Shown in pieces: positions 26,622 to 38,600 of a DNA stretch of 64,000 nt (position 1 is the first letter of the stretch; the number at the start of each line of letters is the position of its first letter). The notes beneath the pieces were generated by a model. That model worked only from the letters and a program-made list of their open reading frames with translations. It was not told the DNA's origin and made no database searches. This DNA is from Plasmopara viticola (lineage: Eukaryota; Oomycota; Peronosporomycetes; Peronosporales; Peronosporaceae): contig MBPM02000041.1 in the NCBI GenBank assembly GCA_001695595.3, positions 558,001 through 622,000 on the forward strand, given 5' to 3'. A program made the position numbers and the translations under genes.

Positions 26622-27056
26622 ATGCTATGTAAAACAACTTCGAGCCTCAGCGCATTAAGAGATTTTGGGCGCCGGGAAATGATTACGGTCAACCAAAAAA
26701 GGCTGGCTAATGCGATAAGAGAAAAAAGCGATTCAGCTTTAGCTCGTCAAACTAATGGATCCGTAAAAGATGTTCTGAAAGTTCGACCTGGCTGTAATGT
26801 GGATCTCGACTGCACAGGAGCAGGGACTATTTATGACATGTATACTTGGAGCATTACTCTAAACAAGCTAAAAGGGGACGATCCTTTAGATATTGGCGGA
26901 TCTAAGCCATACTTGCAATTCCCTATGAGCTATAAATCCTCCTTTGGTGTGCACTTAATTTTTCAAAGTGGAAGATCAGGCGCGAACATGCTCGAGAACA
27001 AGCAGAAGGTATCAAACATGCTGGGGTTTTTAGAAAGTGAACATGGCGGCGTTTAA
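26622..27056 (+). CDS. Hypothetical open frame, 144 codons
   Basis: The longest clean plus-strand frame in the left half outside retroelements. Its composition is protein-like (QKRLANAIREKSDSALARQ, GCNVDLDCTGAGTIYDMYTW), but I recognise no family and there is no signal peptide or membrane segment. It may be the surviving end of a decayed gene, because the Met start is followed by a basic, low-information leader. The unidentified repeat at 27130 begins shortly after its stop. Confidence 0.3.
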   Translation: MLCKTTSSLSALRDFGRREMITVNQKRLANAIREKSDSALARQTNGSVKDVLKVRPGCNVDLDCTGAGTIYDMYTWSITLNKLKGDDPLDIGGSKPYLQFPMSYKSSFGVHLIFQSGRSGANMLENKQKVSNMLGFLESEHGGV

Positions 27057-27129
27057 AAAAATATCTAATGGGTATCCAAACTACAACGACGCTAAGACTA
27101 ACGAATAAATGTAGCTAGCGTATTTCTAC

Positions 27130-27760
27130 AGGTTCTTTTGTTACCCCACCACAGCGTGCAAACGCTAACTCGACCATGACAGCTAATTCATACCAGGATT
27201 GCTCCTCAGCGCGAAACTTTTGGTAGACTGCGCTGCTTCCCGCAAAGTCTAGAACCCAGCAAAAAAAATGTAAGCTATTTACTAAGAGCATGACAAGAAT
27301 GAGTTTGATGCACCAATTGGCGTGAGAACAATTTATTACACTGGCTTGTTTTAACATTGTATATAACTCACAAAAAAACAAAAATAAGCGCTCTAAGCAC
27401 ACTCCCGACTGCCTATTGTGTCAAAAATTTTAAGCTTATCAAAAAACGGCCCTAAAGTGTTGCGCTTTTTAACAGCCCGTAATGTAGCCCATCGTGGACA
27501 CCACTCCAAATAGCAAATTTGCAGTAAACAATGCAGCGTTATGGTCGTTGGACACAGCTGTGTGGCACTTTCCTTTCTAAGCAAAGAGACGAAACGACAT
27601 GCGCATTTCCCCGCGCTTGTATTCAGAGTGAGAATTGTATAATGCAGATCTGTACGTTCGGGAACGGCGTCCGATTAAGTACCAAGTTGTCCGACCGTTG
27701 CATATGTAATCTGCACACCCAGCAAGATTCTTCTATTCACCGGACTCGTTAACAGATAAG
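27130..27760. repeat. Unidentified dispersed repeat, copy 1
   Basis: Aligns in order with 42315-43060 through ccaccacagcgtgcaaa, gcgcgaaacttttggt, taacagcccgtaatgtagccc, gagacgaaacgaca and cttgtattcagagtga. Open frames differ between copies, so the coding strand, if any, is not settled. No terminal repeats were found. Confidence 0.6.
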
Positions 27761-28195
27761 CAAGATAACCTCGAGCTTTGCATTAATTTTGATGTTGCGA
27801 AAGTAATTGATCCCTATCTGTAGTGCCAACCCAAATATCGTTTCATATGCAATGCTAAACTTTAAATGCCGCTCTCAAAGCATTGACGCCAATTAAGTTA
27901 CATCTTCACATGATGTTACAAAGAGCAGACTAAAATGAACGTATCCAAAGCTTAGCAAATGAAGAAAACTGCAACGCAATACATCCCAAAACTTATTTTA
28001 GGGATCGAATTACAATAAAGATATACATATCTCAACTTTTGATAATGTTCAGCTAAAATAGTATCTAATTTGTAGAAGAAAGAAATATCTATCAATGTAA
28101 AATTCAATTTTACTGTCATAAAAAGACAAGAGTGCTATGTAGCAGCTAAACAACTTTCTTATACTGTAAGGTGAGCAAAATCACAAAAATGAAAG
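27761..28195. other. No recognisable gene
   Basis: AT-rich spacer up to the target site of the first copia element; nothing recognised. Confidence 0.4.
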
Positions 28196-28200
28196 CATTT

Positions 28201-28346
28201 TGTTGAGAAGAAAGTAAAAACCGAAGTGAATATATCTATTCTGACCAATGAACGGCTACCATATGTAATTACTAATCGTGACGTACTTGTAATTACTGTG
28301 AAGCCATCCACCTGTTCAACATGCATTCAGCGGTGTAATGTTAACA
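28201..28346 (-). repeat. copia 1 3' LTR
   Basis: 146 bp, paired with 32484-32629 and almost identical to it. It is preceded on the coding strand by the purine-rich tract and flanked on its outer side by CATTT. Confidence 0.95.
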
Positions 28347-28359
28347 CTCCCACTCACCG

Positions 28360-29667
28360 CTAATGCTGTGTGCCCTTTGTTGCTGACTTGGTCTTGATTC
28401 CGGTGGCTTCGCGCAGATACTTACGCATCTTAGTCCCAACTGCCTTCGTCAGCATATCTGCAAGCTGACTCTTCGTGTCGATATATTCGATCTTCAACAG
28501 TCCTTCTTGCACGTTCTCACGAATAAAGTGGTGCTTGATGTCCACATGCTTCGTCCTAGCATGGTATCCGGTGTTATTGGCTAACGCAATCGCACCCTGG
28601 TTGTCTTCCCAAACCTGTGTGCCTTCAACTTGCTCGTGACCCATGTCTTTTAGCATTGCCCGCGTCCAAAGAACTTCTTGTGTGCATAAGCTGAGAGCCA
28701 TATACTCAGCTTCCGCTGGGCTCAGCGCAACTGTCCGCTGGTACTTCGACTTAAATACCACTGGTGCGCTTGCAATCATGACCATAATTCCCGAGACCGA
28801 GCGTCTGTCATCCGTGTTGCTGCCCCAATCTGCATCCGAGTATGCCTTGACCGTAACGCTTCCAGTTCCTCGGTAGACGATACCGATTTGACGCGTGGTC
28901 TTCAGATACCGTACTACTCGAATTGCTGCGCTCCAATGTTGTAGTCCTGGGTTCTCCAGAAAACGTGATAGCTGCGTCACCACGTAAGCAATATCAGGCC
29001 GAGTGCATGTCGTTATGTACAGCAAGCATCCAATCAAAGAGCGATAAGGCTTTGATCGCATTGTCGACCGTCCCTCTTTCGTTGTGGGTGACTGCTTTGA
29101 CGACAGCTTCAATCCTGATACGCAAGGGTTTTCAACACTTCTGGCATCTTGTTGACCGAATCGCTTGACCACGTCATCGATGTAGCGAGTCTGTTTAATC
29201 ATCAAAATTCCAGCTAACCTGTCGTGATCAATTTCCATACCCAAAATAAATTCCGCCTGACCATGCTCCTTCATCTTGAAAGCATTCTTGAGTACTCCCT
29301 TTACTTGATTTAATTCTTTGCTGCTTCTTGCTGCGATAATCATGTCGTCCACATATAGTCCAACGTTAGCAAAACCTACTTTAGTTCTCTTGACATAAAC
29401 ACATTGATCTGCATCGCAACTCTTAAAGCCATTTCTGATGAAGACACGATGTATTGTCTTGTTCCAGGCACTCGCTGCTTGCTTAAGTCCGTAAATAGCC
29501 TTGTTTAGTTGACATATGTTTCCTTGAGCATTGTCGACACCAAGCGGAACTTCCATAAAAACGTTGTCCGTCAACACGCTATTAAGAAAAGCCGTGTCGA
29601 CGTCCAGCTGTTCCATTTGATAGCCACATTCAACACATACCGCGAGAATTATTCGGATCGAATTCAT
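28360..29667 (-). pseudogene. copia 1 RT-RNase H frame, 435 codons
   Basis: Continues the polyprotein in another frame, overlapping the previous stop by a few bases. It carries the RT core with TAFLNS and the catalytic YVDDM (Asp107 and Asp108 counted from the first Met), then the copia connection region and RNase H with SDADWGS, AEAEYMAL, WEDNQGAIAL and TKHVDIKHHF. Compared with the element at 35620, the segment between GF-x-Q and the conserved Pro-Val-Ala is short by several residues and out of frame, so a small deletion rather than programmed frameshifting best explains the split. Confidence 0.9.
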
Positions 29668-32441
29668 GTTAGCAACCGGGGAATATGGCTCGAATACTTC
29701 TGCTTGAAACCTTTCGCGACTAGTCGTGCCTTGTATCGCACGATAGCGCCATTCTGATCACGCTTTTTGGCAAATACCCATCGTGATCCAATTGTGCGTC
29801 CAATCTCCCCTCGTGGCTGCAATGTCCACGTTTTATTCTCTTCGTGAGAGCGAAGCTCAGCATCCATTGCTTCACGCCATTTCATTGCATCGTCGCTTGC
29901 CATTGCTTGAGTATAAGTAGTCGGTGAGTCCATATCATCGTCAATATTCACAGCGTAGGCAAGAAAGGCTTTCGCAATTAGTCCATCTTCGTCAATCCTA
30001 GCACGCTTTGGAGTCGGTGGGCCCTCAATTCCTTCTGTTGACTCTCCACCATCGGAACCGTTTCTTAGCATTAGCACTGGCTCACCTCTTACTCTTGTTC
30101 GCTCCAATTTAGGCCAAAACACCAAACGATCTTCTTGTTGCACCTGGAAAGGTTGATGATACTCCGTTAGCTCAAGCCCGTTTCGTACAGGGCTCTCAGA
30201 AGGCATTAGCCGTTGTACAACGGCGCTTGGCGTACGATTTACATCCTCCATATCGACATCCGCGACTGTCTCTTCGACAGCTCCCATGGGATCGTCCGGA
30301 ACTGACTGTCGATCCACTTGATGCTGAACATTGACTTCATCACCATCCTTAACTACTTGAACAATTGTTTCCGGCTTAAGCTCTTGCGTGTCGTAGATGC
30401 CGCCCACCTCACGCTCATCCAACTTTACAGAGCGGGTGACTTTAATCTTGGCATTCTCCAAGTCAAACACGCGATAGCCCTTGACATTCTCTGCATAGCC
30501 AAGAAACATACACTTGAAACTCTTGGGTTCCAGTTTGGTCCGTTTCACATCGTCAATATGAGCGTAGCCTTGCGAACCAAATACGCGCAGGTGATCCATT
30601 CGAGGCTTCATTTCGAAAACTAGCTCATACGGCGTGGTGTCAAGATGGACCGTATTGCTGGAGCGATTAATTAAATAAACCGCTGTATTTACCGCTTCCG
30701 CCCACCATTTTGTCGATACGCTCTTGTAGTGTAACATGCTGCGGGCTTTCTCCATAATTGTCCTGTTCATACGCTCCGCTACTCTGTTCTGCTGCGGGCT
30801 GTATGGGACGGAGCGCTGGTGTACAATGCCGTTCTCTTGACATATTCCTGCCATTTTCTTGTTTACGAACTCGGTTCCGTTGTCGGATCGCAAACATCTT
30901 AGTCGTGCACCCCACTGGCTTTCGTATAATGTCAGAAACTCCTTGAACTTGCCAGCAACTTCACTCTTGCTCTTGATCAGAAAAATTGCAACATATCGTG
31001 AAAAGTCATCCACAAACGTGAGAATGTATTTGGCACCACCCTTCGAGATAGTTCGCATTGGCCCCATGACATCTGTGTGAACACGCTCCAACACACGTGT
31101 CGTCTTTGTCATTGAACGAGACGGAAACACCGTGATCGTCTGCTTGCCCTTCAAACACCCGGCACACAATATTTCCACACTTTGCTTGATAATTATGGTA
31201 CCATTAGTTAATCGCTGTGTCCTGATCAGCGCATCCTTGCTGGGGTGCCCCATGCGTGCATGCCAAAGCTCCCACTGATTGTCAGCCCCAGTATATTCAA
31301 CGAGACATGCTTCTTCTTGCTCACAGTCAAGAAAATACGACTTTCCAGCTTTTGTGCCCGACGCAATTGCTTGCTTCTTGTTCCAAATGACACATGACGA
31401 ACGCGAAAATTCCACACTCACGCGACGCTCTGCCAGCTTGCCAACTGACAGCAACCTTCTGTCGAGTCCGGGAATGTGCAGAACTTCAACCATGCGAATC
31501 CTCATTCCGTTCAAACCAGTCAATTTCACCGTGCCGGCTCCTTTGACAAGCAACTTCTTCCCGTCTGCAATCGTAACTTCGATGCTAGCTTCTAGGCCCT
31601 TGTAATCAAACAAGTCCTTTCTGTGTGGGGTCATGTGGGAAGTTGCTCCACTGTCAATCAGCCATCCTGATGACTTCCCTTCACCAACAGCAAACACCGT
31701 GTCATCGCTGTTGAATCTTTTACCGGCCGGGCAGTTCCGCTTCATGTGTCCAAACTGGTCACAGTTGAAGCACTTGCCCTTGAATCCGCTGTTATTGCGT
31801 GAAGGGCCACCCTTTCGTCCATTGTTTCGTCCACCTTTAAATCTTCTAGCATTCCCATTTCCATTTACGCGAAACGCTTTCTCTGTAGCTTCTTTCCTCT
31901 GCAGCTTCTCCGACTCTTTGAGCAGCTTCTCCTTGACTTCTATCAACGAAATGTCCCTTGCATTTTCCACAATCGACGAAATCAAGTCGTACTCCGAAGG
32001 TAGACTGCTGAGAAGTACCACCAGCTGGCATGACTCATCAATTTGCTCTCCCGTAGTCTGTAGTCCCACTACTAGCTCGTCAAAAGAGTCCAGATGCTCT
32101 GCCATGCTTGTTCCACTTTCCATCTTGAACTCATGTAGACGACGAGTCATCACAACACGATTGTGAAGAGTCGAGCGATTGTAGAAATCGCGGAGGGTTT
32201 CCCACGCCTCCATAGCACGCGTAGCCGACCGAATCTTGGTCTGGTGCTGGATCTCAACGCCTTGAGCAATGATGCCTAGCGCCTTGGCATCATTAACCAG
32301 CCACGCCTCCGTGACGTCCTTCTCTTCCTTGACGGCCATGATGTGTCCCAGGAGACCCTTCCACGCCAGGGTCATCCTCATGTTAAACTCCCAGTGGTAA
32401 TAGTTACCACTTCCTAGGAGGACTTCGGTGCGCTTGTTCAT
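29664..32441 (-). pseudogene. copia 1 gag-protease-integrase-RT(N) frame, 925 codons
   Basis: Residues 1-190 form a copia-type gag (UBN2-like, with SLPSEYD). The zinc knuckle CFNCDQFGHMKRNC is at 224-237. The protease active site is LIDSGATSHM with Asp263. The integrase zinc site is H394, H399, C426, C429, and the catalytic triad is D457 (HTDVMGP), D520 (RSDNGTEF) and E556 (VAERMNR). In the usual QQNGxAE motif the Gly is Arg here. RT begins with GSRWVFAKK and stops shortly after KARLVAKGFKQ because of a frame-changing deletion just upstream of 29670. The truncated product lacks the RT active site and RNase H. Confidence 0.9.
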
Positions 32442-32483
32442 ATTGGGCGAGAACGTTGCTTGAGCTTGTTGCGGCTGTTAACC

Positions 32484-32629
32484 TGTTGAGAAGAAAGTAA
32501 AAACCGAAGTGAATATATTAATTCTGACCAATGAACGGCTACCATATGTAATTACTAATCGTGACGTACTTGTAATTACTGTGAAGCCATCCACCTGTTC
32601 AACATGCATTCAGCGGTGTAATGTTAACA
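32484..32629 (-). repeat. copia 1 5' LTR
   Basis: 146 bp, the upstream LTR for minus-strand transcription. The start codon of gag-pol lies 43 bp inside (32441). It should contain the promoter, although no core element can be assigned with confidence. Confidence 0.95.
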
Positions 32630-32634
32630 CATTT

Positions 32635-34560
32635 GAAGACTGAGATGTAGCTTTGCATATATATATATTCGCGTAAGTGGGCTGAGTATAGTATGCGCAT
32701 ACTATATGGCATTTTGCATCGGTCTGAAACAAGTCGATGCGAATGCGCTCTGCTTGTAGACCTCCTGACACAATAACTCATTTGTGTTTTTGTTGTTTTG
32801 CAGGGTGATAAAATGATCAGCACCTCAGTCCTTTTGGCTAATTAGTATGTTTTGTACAATTGGGTTCGTGATTCATATGCGCTACCCATTAATTTCACTG
32901 CTTTCTTAGGGCTGTCATCAAAAATTGATCGCTAAACAGCGCTAGTGATCGCAGAAGTTTGTTTACAAATCCACTTGTAAATTCGACAGCGGTATCGTTC
33001 AATAAGCAAAAGTTATTAACACGCTTGGATGTGCAGCTATCTGTCTTGCACTCGAGACATTAAGCTATCTTTTACCACCTTACTTTGCATTGTGCCTCAT
33101 ACTACACTTCACTTCGCAAGTAAACAAGACTTCTTTAAAAATTACGACTAATAACGTTTGATCTCATACAACTGATTCGTTTAGACAAAGTAACGCTCCA
33201 AAGTTTCTTGTGTTGACACACGCCTGACGGTAAAGCTGACTGTGCTATCCATATTCGTATATAGGTACTTCTTGAAATAATTTGTGGAGTTATGGTTGTT
33301 ACCTACACATCTGGTGGTAAAGACCATTACGCAACATAAGTACATTATGCCAAAAAGGCATTTGCATTGGCGCTATCCATGGAAATAGGTGATCGCACAG
33401 CGTCAGACCTGAGGCTAAGGTCCAGACGTTTTTAAATTGCTGGGAGTCGAAAGACGTTATTTGTTAAAAGAACTGGGATATTTGAAGACGCAAATGGTAT
33501 TAAAAACAGTGATAACCATTAGGAAGTTAGCAGTAGAGGATTGAAGATCACCAATTAGGCTGTAGCAAGGTAGCAACTCGCAAAAGTCTTTCATTTCATA
33601 CCACTTTACAGTTTTCTTCAAGCAACTTACACCTCACCTTCTTATTTGACCTCGCCCTGCTCGTCGTTCGTGCCTTGTCCGACAATCGGATTTCAACAAG
33701 CTTCCTTCAAGACTGTGTTACATGGTAGCACTCGTTGATCAAGTTCAAGAGTACAAGGCAAAGGTAGATGTGGTCACCTAGTGAGAAGCGAGAGATTATG
33801 TGATTATTGGTTCGTGCCATGTAATTGATTAGAAAGGGTTTTGTTTCATCACGAACTATGTGTTCAGTGTTTGGTTAGTGTGGTTGCTCGCTAGTTTAGC
33901 ACAAACGTCTGTAAATACTTCACTTGGTCTAAGGAGAAATGCTCGCTTTTTGAAATACGGGAATAGCTTCCAGTCAAGTCACCCACTTGGCTCTGCTTGA
34001 ATTACATTCAATTAAAATGAGCTGTTTCGTTCGGCTTCGTTGTATAGGTAAGAGAACGACTCGTATTCATTTATTAGATACCACCAAGTTCCTAATGAAC
34101 CGAGACAATGAGCTCGAAAAGCTAAAGAAGGACTGGTACTTAACAATGGCTAAATAGCTAAATCTTGTCCAATTCATCAGATATGAAATTTTGAATTGTT
34201 AGGACTCAAGTATCAGAAGTTGAGATCACGACATCCCTTCAGACCTAATGCACCGTATCAAGCAAATCCAAAAGCTTTAGGTAGATTCATTAGACCACTC
34301 GATCTATTTCACAAAAAGCGTCGACCAAAAAAAGATTAATCAGCTTCGTTTATTTCATTCTTGAGGTCTTAATGAGGTCTAAAAGGTTAAACAAAGAGCG
34401 CTAAAAAATATAGCAAGTGTGGTTCAACAAAAAAAAGCCGAACGGCTGAGCGCCCATCTCTAAATTCTTTAATTTGTCAACAAAGCCGACTAAGTGCTTT
34501 CGACGATAGTGAAACTTTACGTCCAACGTCGCGCTCAAATTCACGGGCGCCGACTCCACA
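32635..34560. other. Spacer, possibly including leader of old gypsy element
   Basis: No gene is recognised. Near 33714-33740 the sequence tgttaca followed by tggtagcactcgttgatc resembles an LTR end followed by a tRNA primer-binding site, which could belong to the decayed gypsy element to its right. No matching second LTR was found, so this is only a suggestion. Confidence 0.35.
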
Positions 34561-34639
34561 AGAAACGGCAACTGCCAATGGGCTAGTGGATTTAAACGCT
34601 TGGGCCCAATCAATATCAAGCCAGGTATAAGCTCAAATA

Positions 34640-35395
34640 CAAGCCCAACTGCAACAGGCTAACAAGCGCTTTGAGTGTCTCGTCGCATCAAGAGGCGACT
34701 AGAAAAAGGATGATCTTCCTGTTTATGAAGGGAAATTTGGCTAAGATATTGAATTATAGATCTCCTTAAAGAAACACCACTACGCCAATAAGCGTCACTT
34801 GACAACACAGTCATCCGACTTTGTGATGCTTATCTCAAGATTTTAGACAATTCTAGTACAAAAGGTACTGAATTGGTACCGTGCCTTTATTGCAACCTGA
34901 GAGCGCATGAACGTGCTTACGACGTGGGGCTCTGTTGAATTTAATTGTGAAATACTTCAGATTAAAGTAATATAATCATGCTCTTCGACAGAGAGTAATT
35001 CACCCGAAACAAAGGGTCATTATCCCAAGTACGTATTAAATTTTCCAAAGCTAAATGTCCCAAACTCATTGGAAATCAGTGAATTGGAAAGGCAATTTTT
35101 TCGTAAATATATGGATAAGAAACTGTGATGAAGCAAGTCCAAGTACTCTCACGGAGGCCATGATTATTGCCTTAAATTGTGAGCTTGTCGATCACACGGC
35201 AAAACCAAATTGGATACCGGCCAAGACGTTTAAGACGATGCCTACAGAATTAGGCTATCGTGTGAACAAGTCATGGCCTCAGATGACAAAAGGTTTGTAA
35301 CGGGAAGGAACAAGAACGACGACTGGACGAAATTGGCAACATACAACAATTGTGGCGTTGTCGGCCACAAATCGCTGCAATGTACCGTACCTAAT
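34640..35395 (+). pseudogene. gypsy gag remnant with damaged zinc knuckle
   Basis: Discontinuous frames read QLQQANKRFECLVASRGD, then PNSLEISELERQFF, then NNCGVVGHKSLQC. The last is a nucleocapsid knuckle in which the first Cys is Tyr (Y-x2-C-x4-H-x4-C). The copia element inserted about 40 bp downstream of this motif. Confidence 0.55.
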
Positions 35396-35435
35396 TGAAA
35401 GGAAACAAATTGTTATATAAGATTGCAGTATATAC

Positions 35436-35615
35436 TGTAACGGCCTCTAATTGGGTGTCCCACAGTATGTGCCAACTTGACATATAAGAGAAATAGTCAC
35501 ATTCTAGAATATCGAGACAGAAGAACACGTGGCTACAAGTGAGTAAGAGCCTATAGTTTGCTTTATTCCTATGAATTTACTTTCCATTTTGCACTGCGAC
35601 AATCACATTGTTATA
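35436..35615 (+). repeat. copia 2 5' LTR
   Basis: 180 bp, identical to the 3' LTR by eye. It ends in ttgttata and is followed at once by the primer-binding site. It should carry the promoter and the transcript start. Confidence 0.96.
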
Positions 35616-35627
35616 GGTTATGAGCCC
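35616..35627 (+). promoter_or_regulatory. Primer-binding site, half-tRNA-iMet type, containing the start codon
   Basis: The 12 bases GGTTATGAGCCC are the exact complement of GGGCUCAUAACC, the anticodon stem-loop of eukaryotic initiator tRNA-Met. Drosophila copia and yeast Ty5 are primed in this internal position by a cleaved tRNA. The ATG that starts gag-pol (35620) is the complement of the CAU anticodon itself. The site directly abuts the LTR, as expected. Confidence 0.8.
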
Positions 35628-38600
35628 AATAACGAACCCGAACGAGATCCTCAGCGACGACAACTACTTCCTGTGGGAGTTTAACGCCCGCATGGCATTG
35701 GCCAGGAAGGACCTCCTCGACCATCTCGAGGTGAAGCCAGAAGACGCAGTGAACGCCCCCGCCCAATGGAAAGCCGCCGATGTGAAGGCGCTGGCTGTGG
35801 TGTCGAAGCTGTTGAGTCCAACGTACCAGATGATGGTGAGGGAAGCCAATTCTGCATGGGAAGCATGGCAAATTCTGCGTGCATTTTTCATGAAGCAGAG
35901 TCTGCACAACCGTGTGCAGCTGCGCAAGCAACTCCACGAGTTCGCGATGGCCAGTGGTGGGAGTCTCATGGAGCATCTGGTGCAGTTCGATGAATTGTGT
36001 GCGAAGTTGGCTGCGGTTGGTGACGCTCTGCCTGAAGAGGAGAAGCTGGTGATCCTCCTTGGTAGTGTGCCAAGTGAGTACGACGCGATGGTGCGGCTCA
36101 TCGAAGTGCGCGACCGTGTGACACTTCTGGATGCGAAAGAGATGCTCCGACGCGAATATGAGATGATTCAGAAACGCGAGGTGAAGGAGCAAGCATTCAA
36201 GGCGACGGTGAGTGATAATGGTGGAAGGTTCCAGAATGGGCGTGGAGGCCGACGTGGACGAAATGCCAAGAGACACGGACGCAAAGGGCATAATGGTGGT
36301 GACAAGAAGGAGTTCAAGGGCCGATGCTATGAATGCCACGAAGCTGGCCACAAGAAACAAGATTGCCCGAGGCTGAAGGGCAATGCCGGTGGTTCGGAGT
36401 TCGCGTTCTCCGCTATGACCGCTGGTGGTGAGCGATCGTCCACCTGGCTCCTTGATAGTGGAGCCAGCTCGCATATGACTACGGATCGGAATGATTTTTC
36501 GGAATACCGCCCGCTTACAGAACCAATCGAGATCATGGTGGCAAATGGCCAGCGAGTTGCCGCCATAGGTATGGGTACCGTGCGAGTTAACTTTACCGGA
36601 GGCGTGCGGGTGAAGTTGACGGATGTTCTCCACGTTCAGAAATTGGACCGAAAGCTACTGTCGGTTCCTGCACTCATGTCCAAGAATCTCGCTGTGCAAT
36701 TCGACAAGACCGGTGCCTCCATTTTGCAGAATGGCCGTGTTGTTGTTCGAGTCCCTCGGATTGGGAAACTGTACGCGTGTGAAGTAAAGTACAGAACGGA
36801 AGGCAACGCGTATACGGCATTTGATGGTGAGTCAAGTGATAAAGCCTACGAAGTCATTCACGCGCGCCTGGGGCACGTCTCCGATACCAAGCTAAAGCTA
36901 GTTGCTAGCGCGTGCGATGGTATCCCCCCTATGGCTTTGTCTCAATCGGATGGTGGTGTCTGCGGTGGCTGTGCGCAAGGAAAAATGACCACAAGCTCGT
37001 ACGCGCACCAATCGGGTAGCGAGATAAAGACAGGTCGCCCATTCGAGATTGTGCACACGGATGTGATGGGGCCAATAAAACCGAAGTCCAAGGGTGGTGC
37101 GGTATACATCGTGGTCTTCGTGGACGACTTCAGCCGAGTAGTGTTCGTCAACTTCATCAAGCAGAAGTCTCAAGTGTTCGATTGCTTCAAGGCATTCTGC
37201 ACTCAGGTTAAGGTGCAACACGGCTGCAAGGTGATGTGTGTTCGTAGTGACAACGGTGGTGAATATGTGAGCAAGCGCTTCGGCAAGTTCTGTGCGTCCA
37301 AAGGGATCATTCACCAGACGAGTGCGCCATACAGCCCCCAGCAAAATGGGACCGCTGAGCGTATGAACCGGACACTAGCTGACATGGCCCGGTCGATGCT
37401 ACACTACATGCGAGTGGACCGTGTGTGGTGGGCTGAAGCGTTTCGGACTGCAGCTTACATCGTCAACCGTATCCCGAATACTGCGCGACCGGATCAGAGC
37501 CCCCTCGAAGTATTAACCGGAAAGCGCCAGTCACTCGAAGACCTTCGTGTATTTGGTGCTCGTGGCTACGTACATGTTGACAAGCCAAACGTAGGCAAAC
37601 TTGATCCTCGAGCTCACCGTTGCCTCTTCCTTGGATACGCTGATGGTTCGAAAGCGTATCGTGTGTGGGATTACGACGACGAGCGCATCGTGATTTCGCG
37701 ATCGGTGCATCTGAATGAGCGACCACCAGACACGTTCCAAGCCGTCAGTGATGACTCAAGTTGCTTTCCTTGGGTGGTTCGCATCAATGATCACGATTCC
37801 GTGAGTTATATTCCGCCACCGCGACCAGTGAATGAGAACGACCATGATGCAACTGCGGATGTCGACGATGCCGCCGACGTTGAAATGGAAGAAGTGCCCC
37901 CTACCGATGCTCAAATCTCACCCGTTCCTACTGATGCTTTGGACAGGGGGAGTAACAGCCAGATGCAAGTTGTCCAGCGCATCAGTCCTTCCACTGCTAC
38001 CGAAGATCAGCAGATGCAGCTCGCCCAGCGTCCTGATTGCGATATCGTCCCGCACTCACAACATCTAAGTCGGTCGATCGATCGCCCCGCCATCGTCCAG
38101 CATCTCAACCCGAGCCTTGACCTCGTCCGTGCTGCCGGATGTGATCCGTGCGCACCGTCAGCAATAATCCCTCATGGTGAAGGTGTTGGCGTCGGCTTCG
38201 ATGCATCAGAGAATCGCATAGTGTTCAGTGGTGGTTCCATTCGCCCTCGATCGATCACGTATGAACAACCGCGTCTACGGACTGATGGAGATATGCCTTT
38301 GCATCTTGGTGGCGCTGAAAATGACGATGAGCCAGAACCAGAAAGCAAGCGACCACGCCTGGATGAGTACGAAATTGCGTTGGCGGTGTCTGAGCTGCCT
38401 ACATCATACGCTGAAGCAATGGCGGCCCCTGACGCTCCACAATGGAAGGAAGCTATACGTGCTGAGATTCGGTCGCATGTGCGGAGCCACACGTGGGACA
38501 TGGTGCGACGACCTCAAGGAAACAAGGTGATCGGATGCAAATGGGTATTCGCAAAGAAGTACGACGAGAATGGAGCGGTTAAGCGATACAAGGCACGTCT

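Larger units (their letters stand above)
28201..32629 (-). mobile_element. Ty1/copia retrotransposon 1 (4429 bp)
   Basis: Bounded by two 146-bp LTRs that begin TGTT and end AACA, flanked by the 5-bp duplication CATTT (28196-28200 and 32630-32634). The element is transcribed on the minus strand. Gene order is gag, protease, integrase, RT, RNase H, which defines copia. The LTRs differ only at two adjacent bases (ct versus ta), so insertion is recent. A lesion in the RT N-terminal region splits the polyprotein into two frames. Next to the 5' LTR the 12 bases read GGTTAACAGCCG on the minus strand; 9 of 12 match the iMet-type primer site of the element at 35436. A purine-rich tract (GGTGAGTGGGAG) abuts the 3' LTR. 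Confidence 0.95.

Noticed and set aside
29664..29667. Programmed frameshift between the two copia 1 frames
   Set aside because: Residues conserved in the intact copia 2 are missing at the junction, which fits a small deletion better than a slippery site; no slippery heptamer was evident.
31633..32166. 177-codon plus-strand frame
   Set aside because: Complement of the copia 1 gag region with its zinc knuckle; no independent support.
35611..36633. 340-codon minus-strand open frame
   Set aside because: It is the complement of the copia 2 gag-protease coding frame and has no recognisable motifs; long antisense frames are common opposite GC-biased coding DNA.
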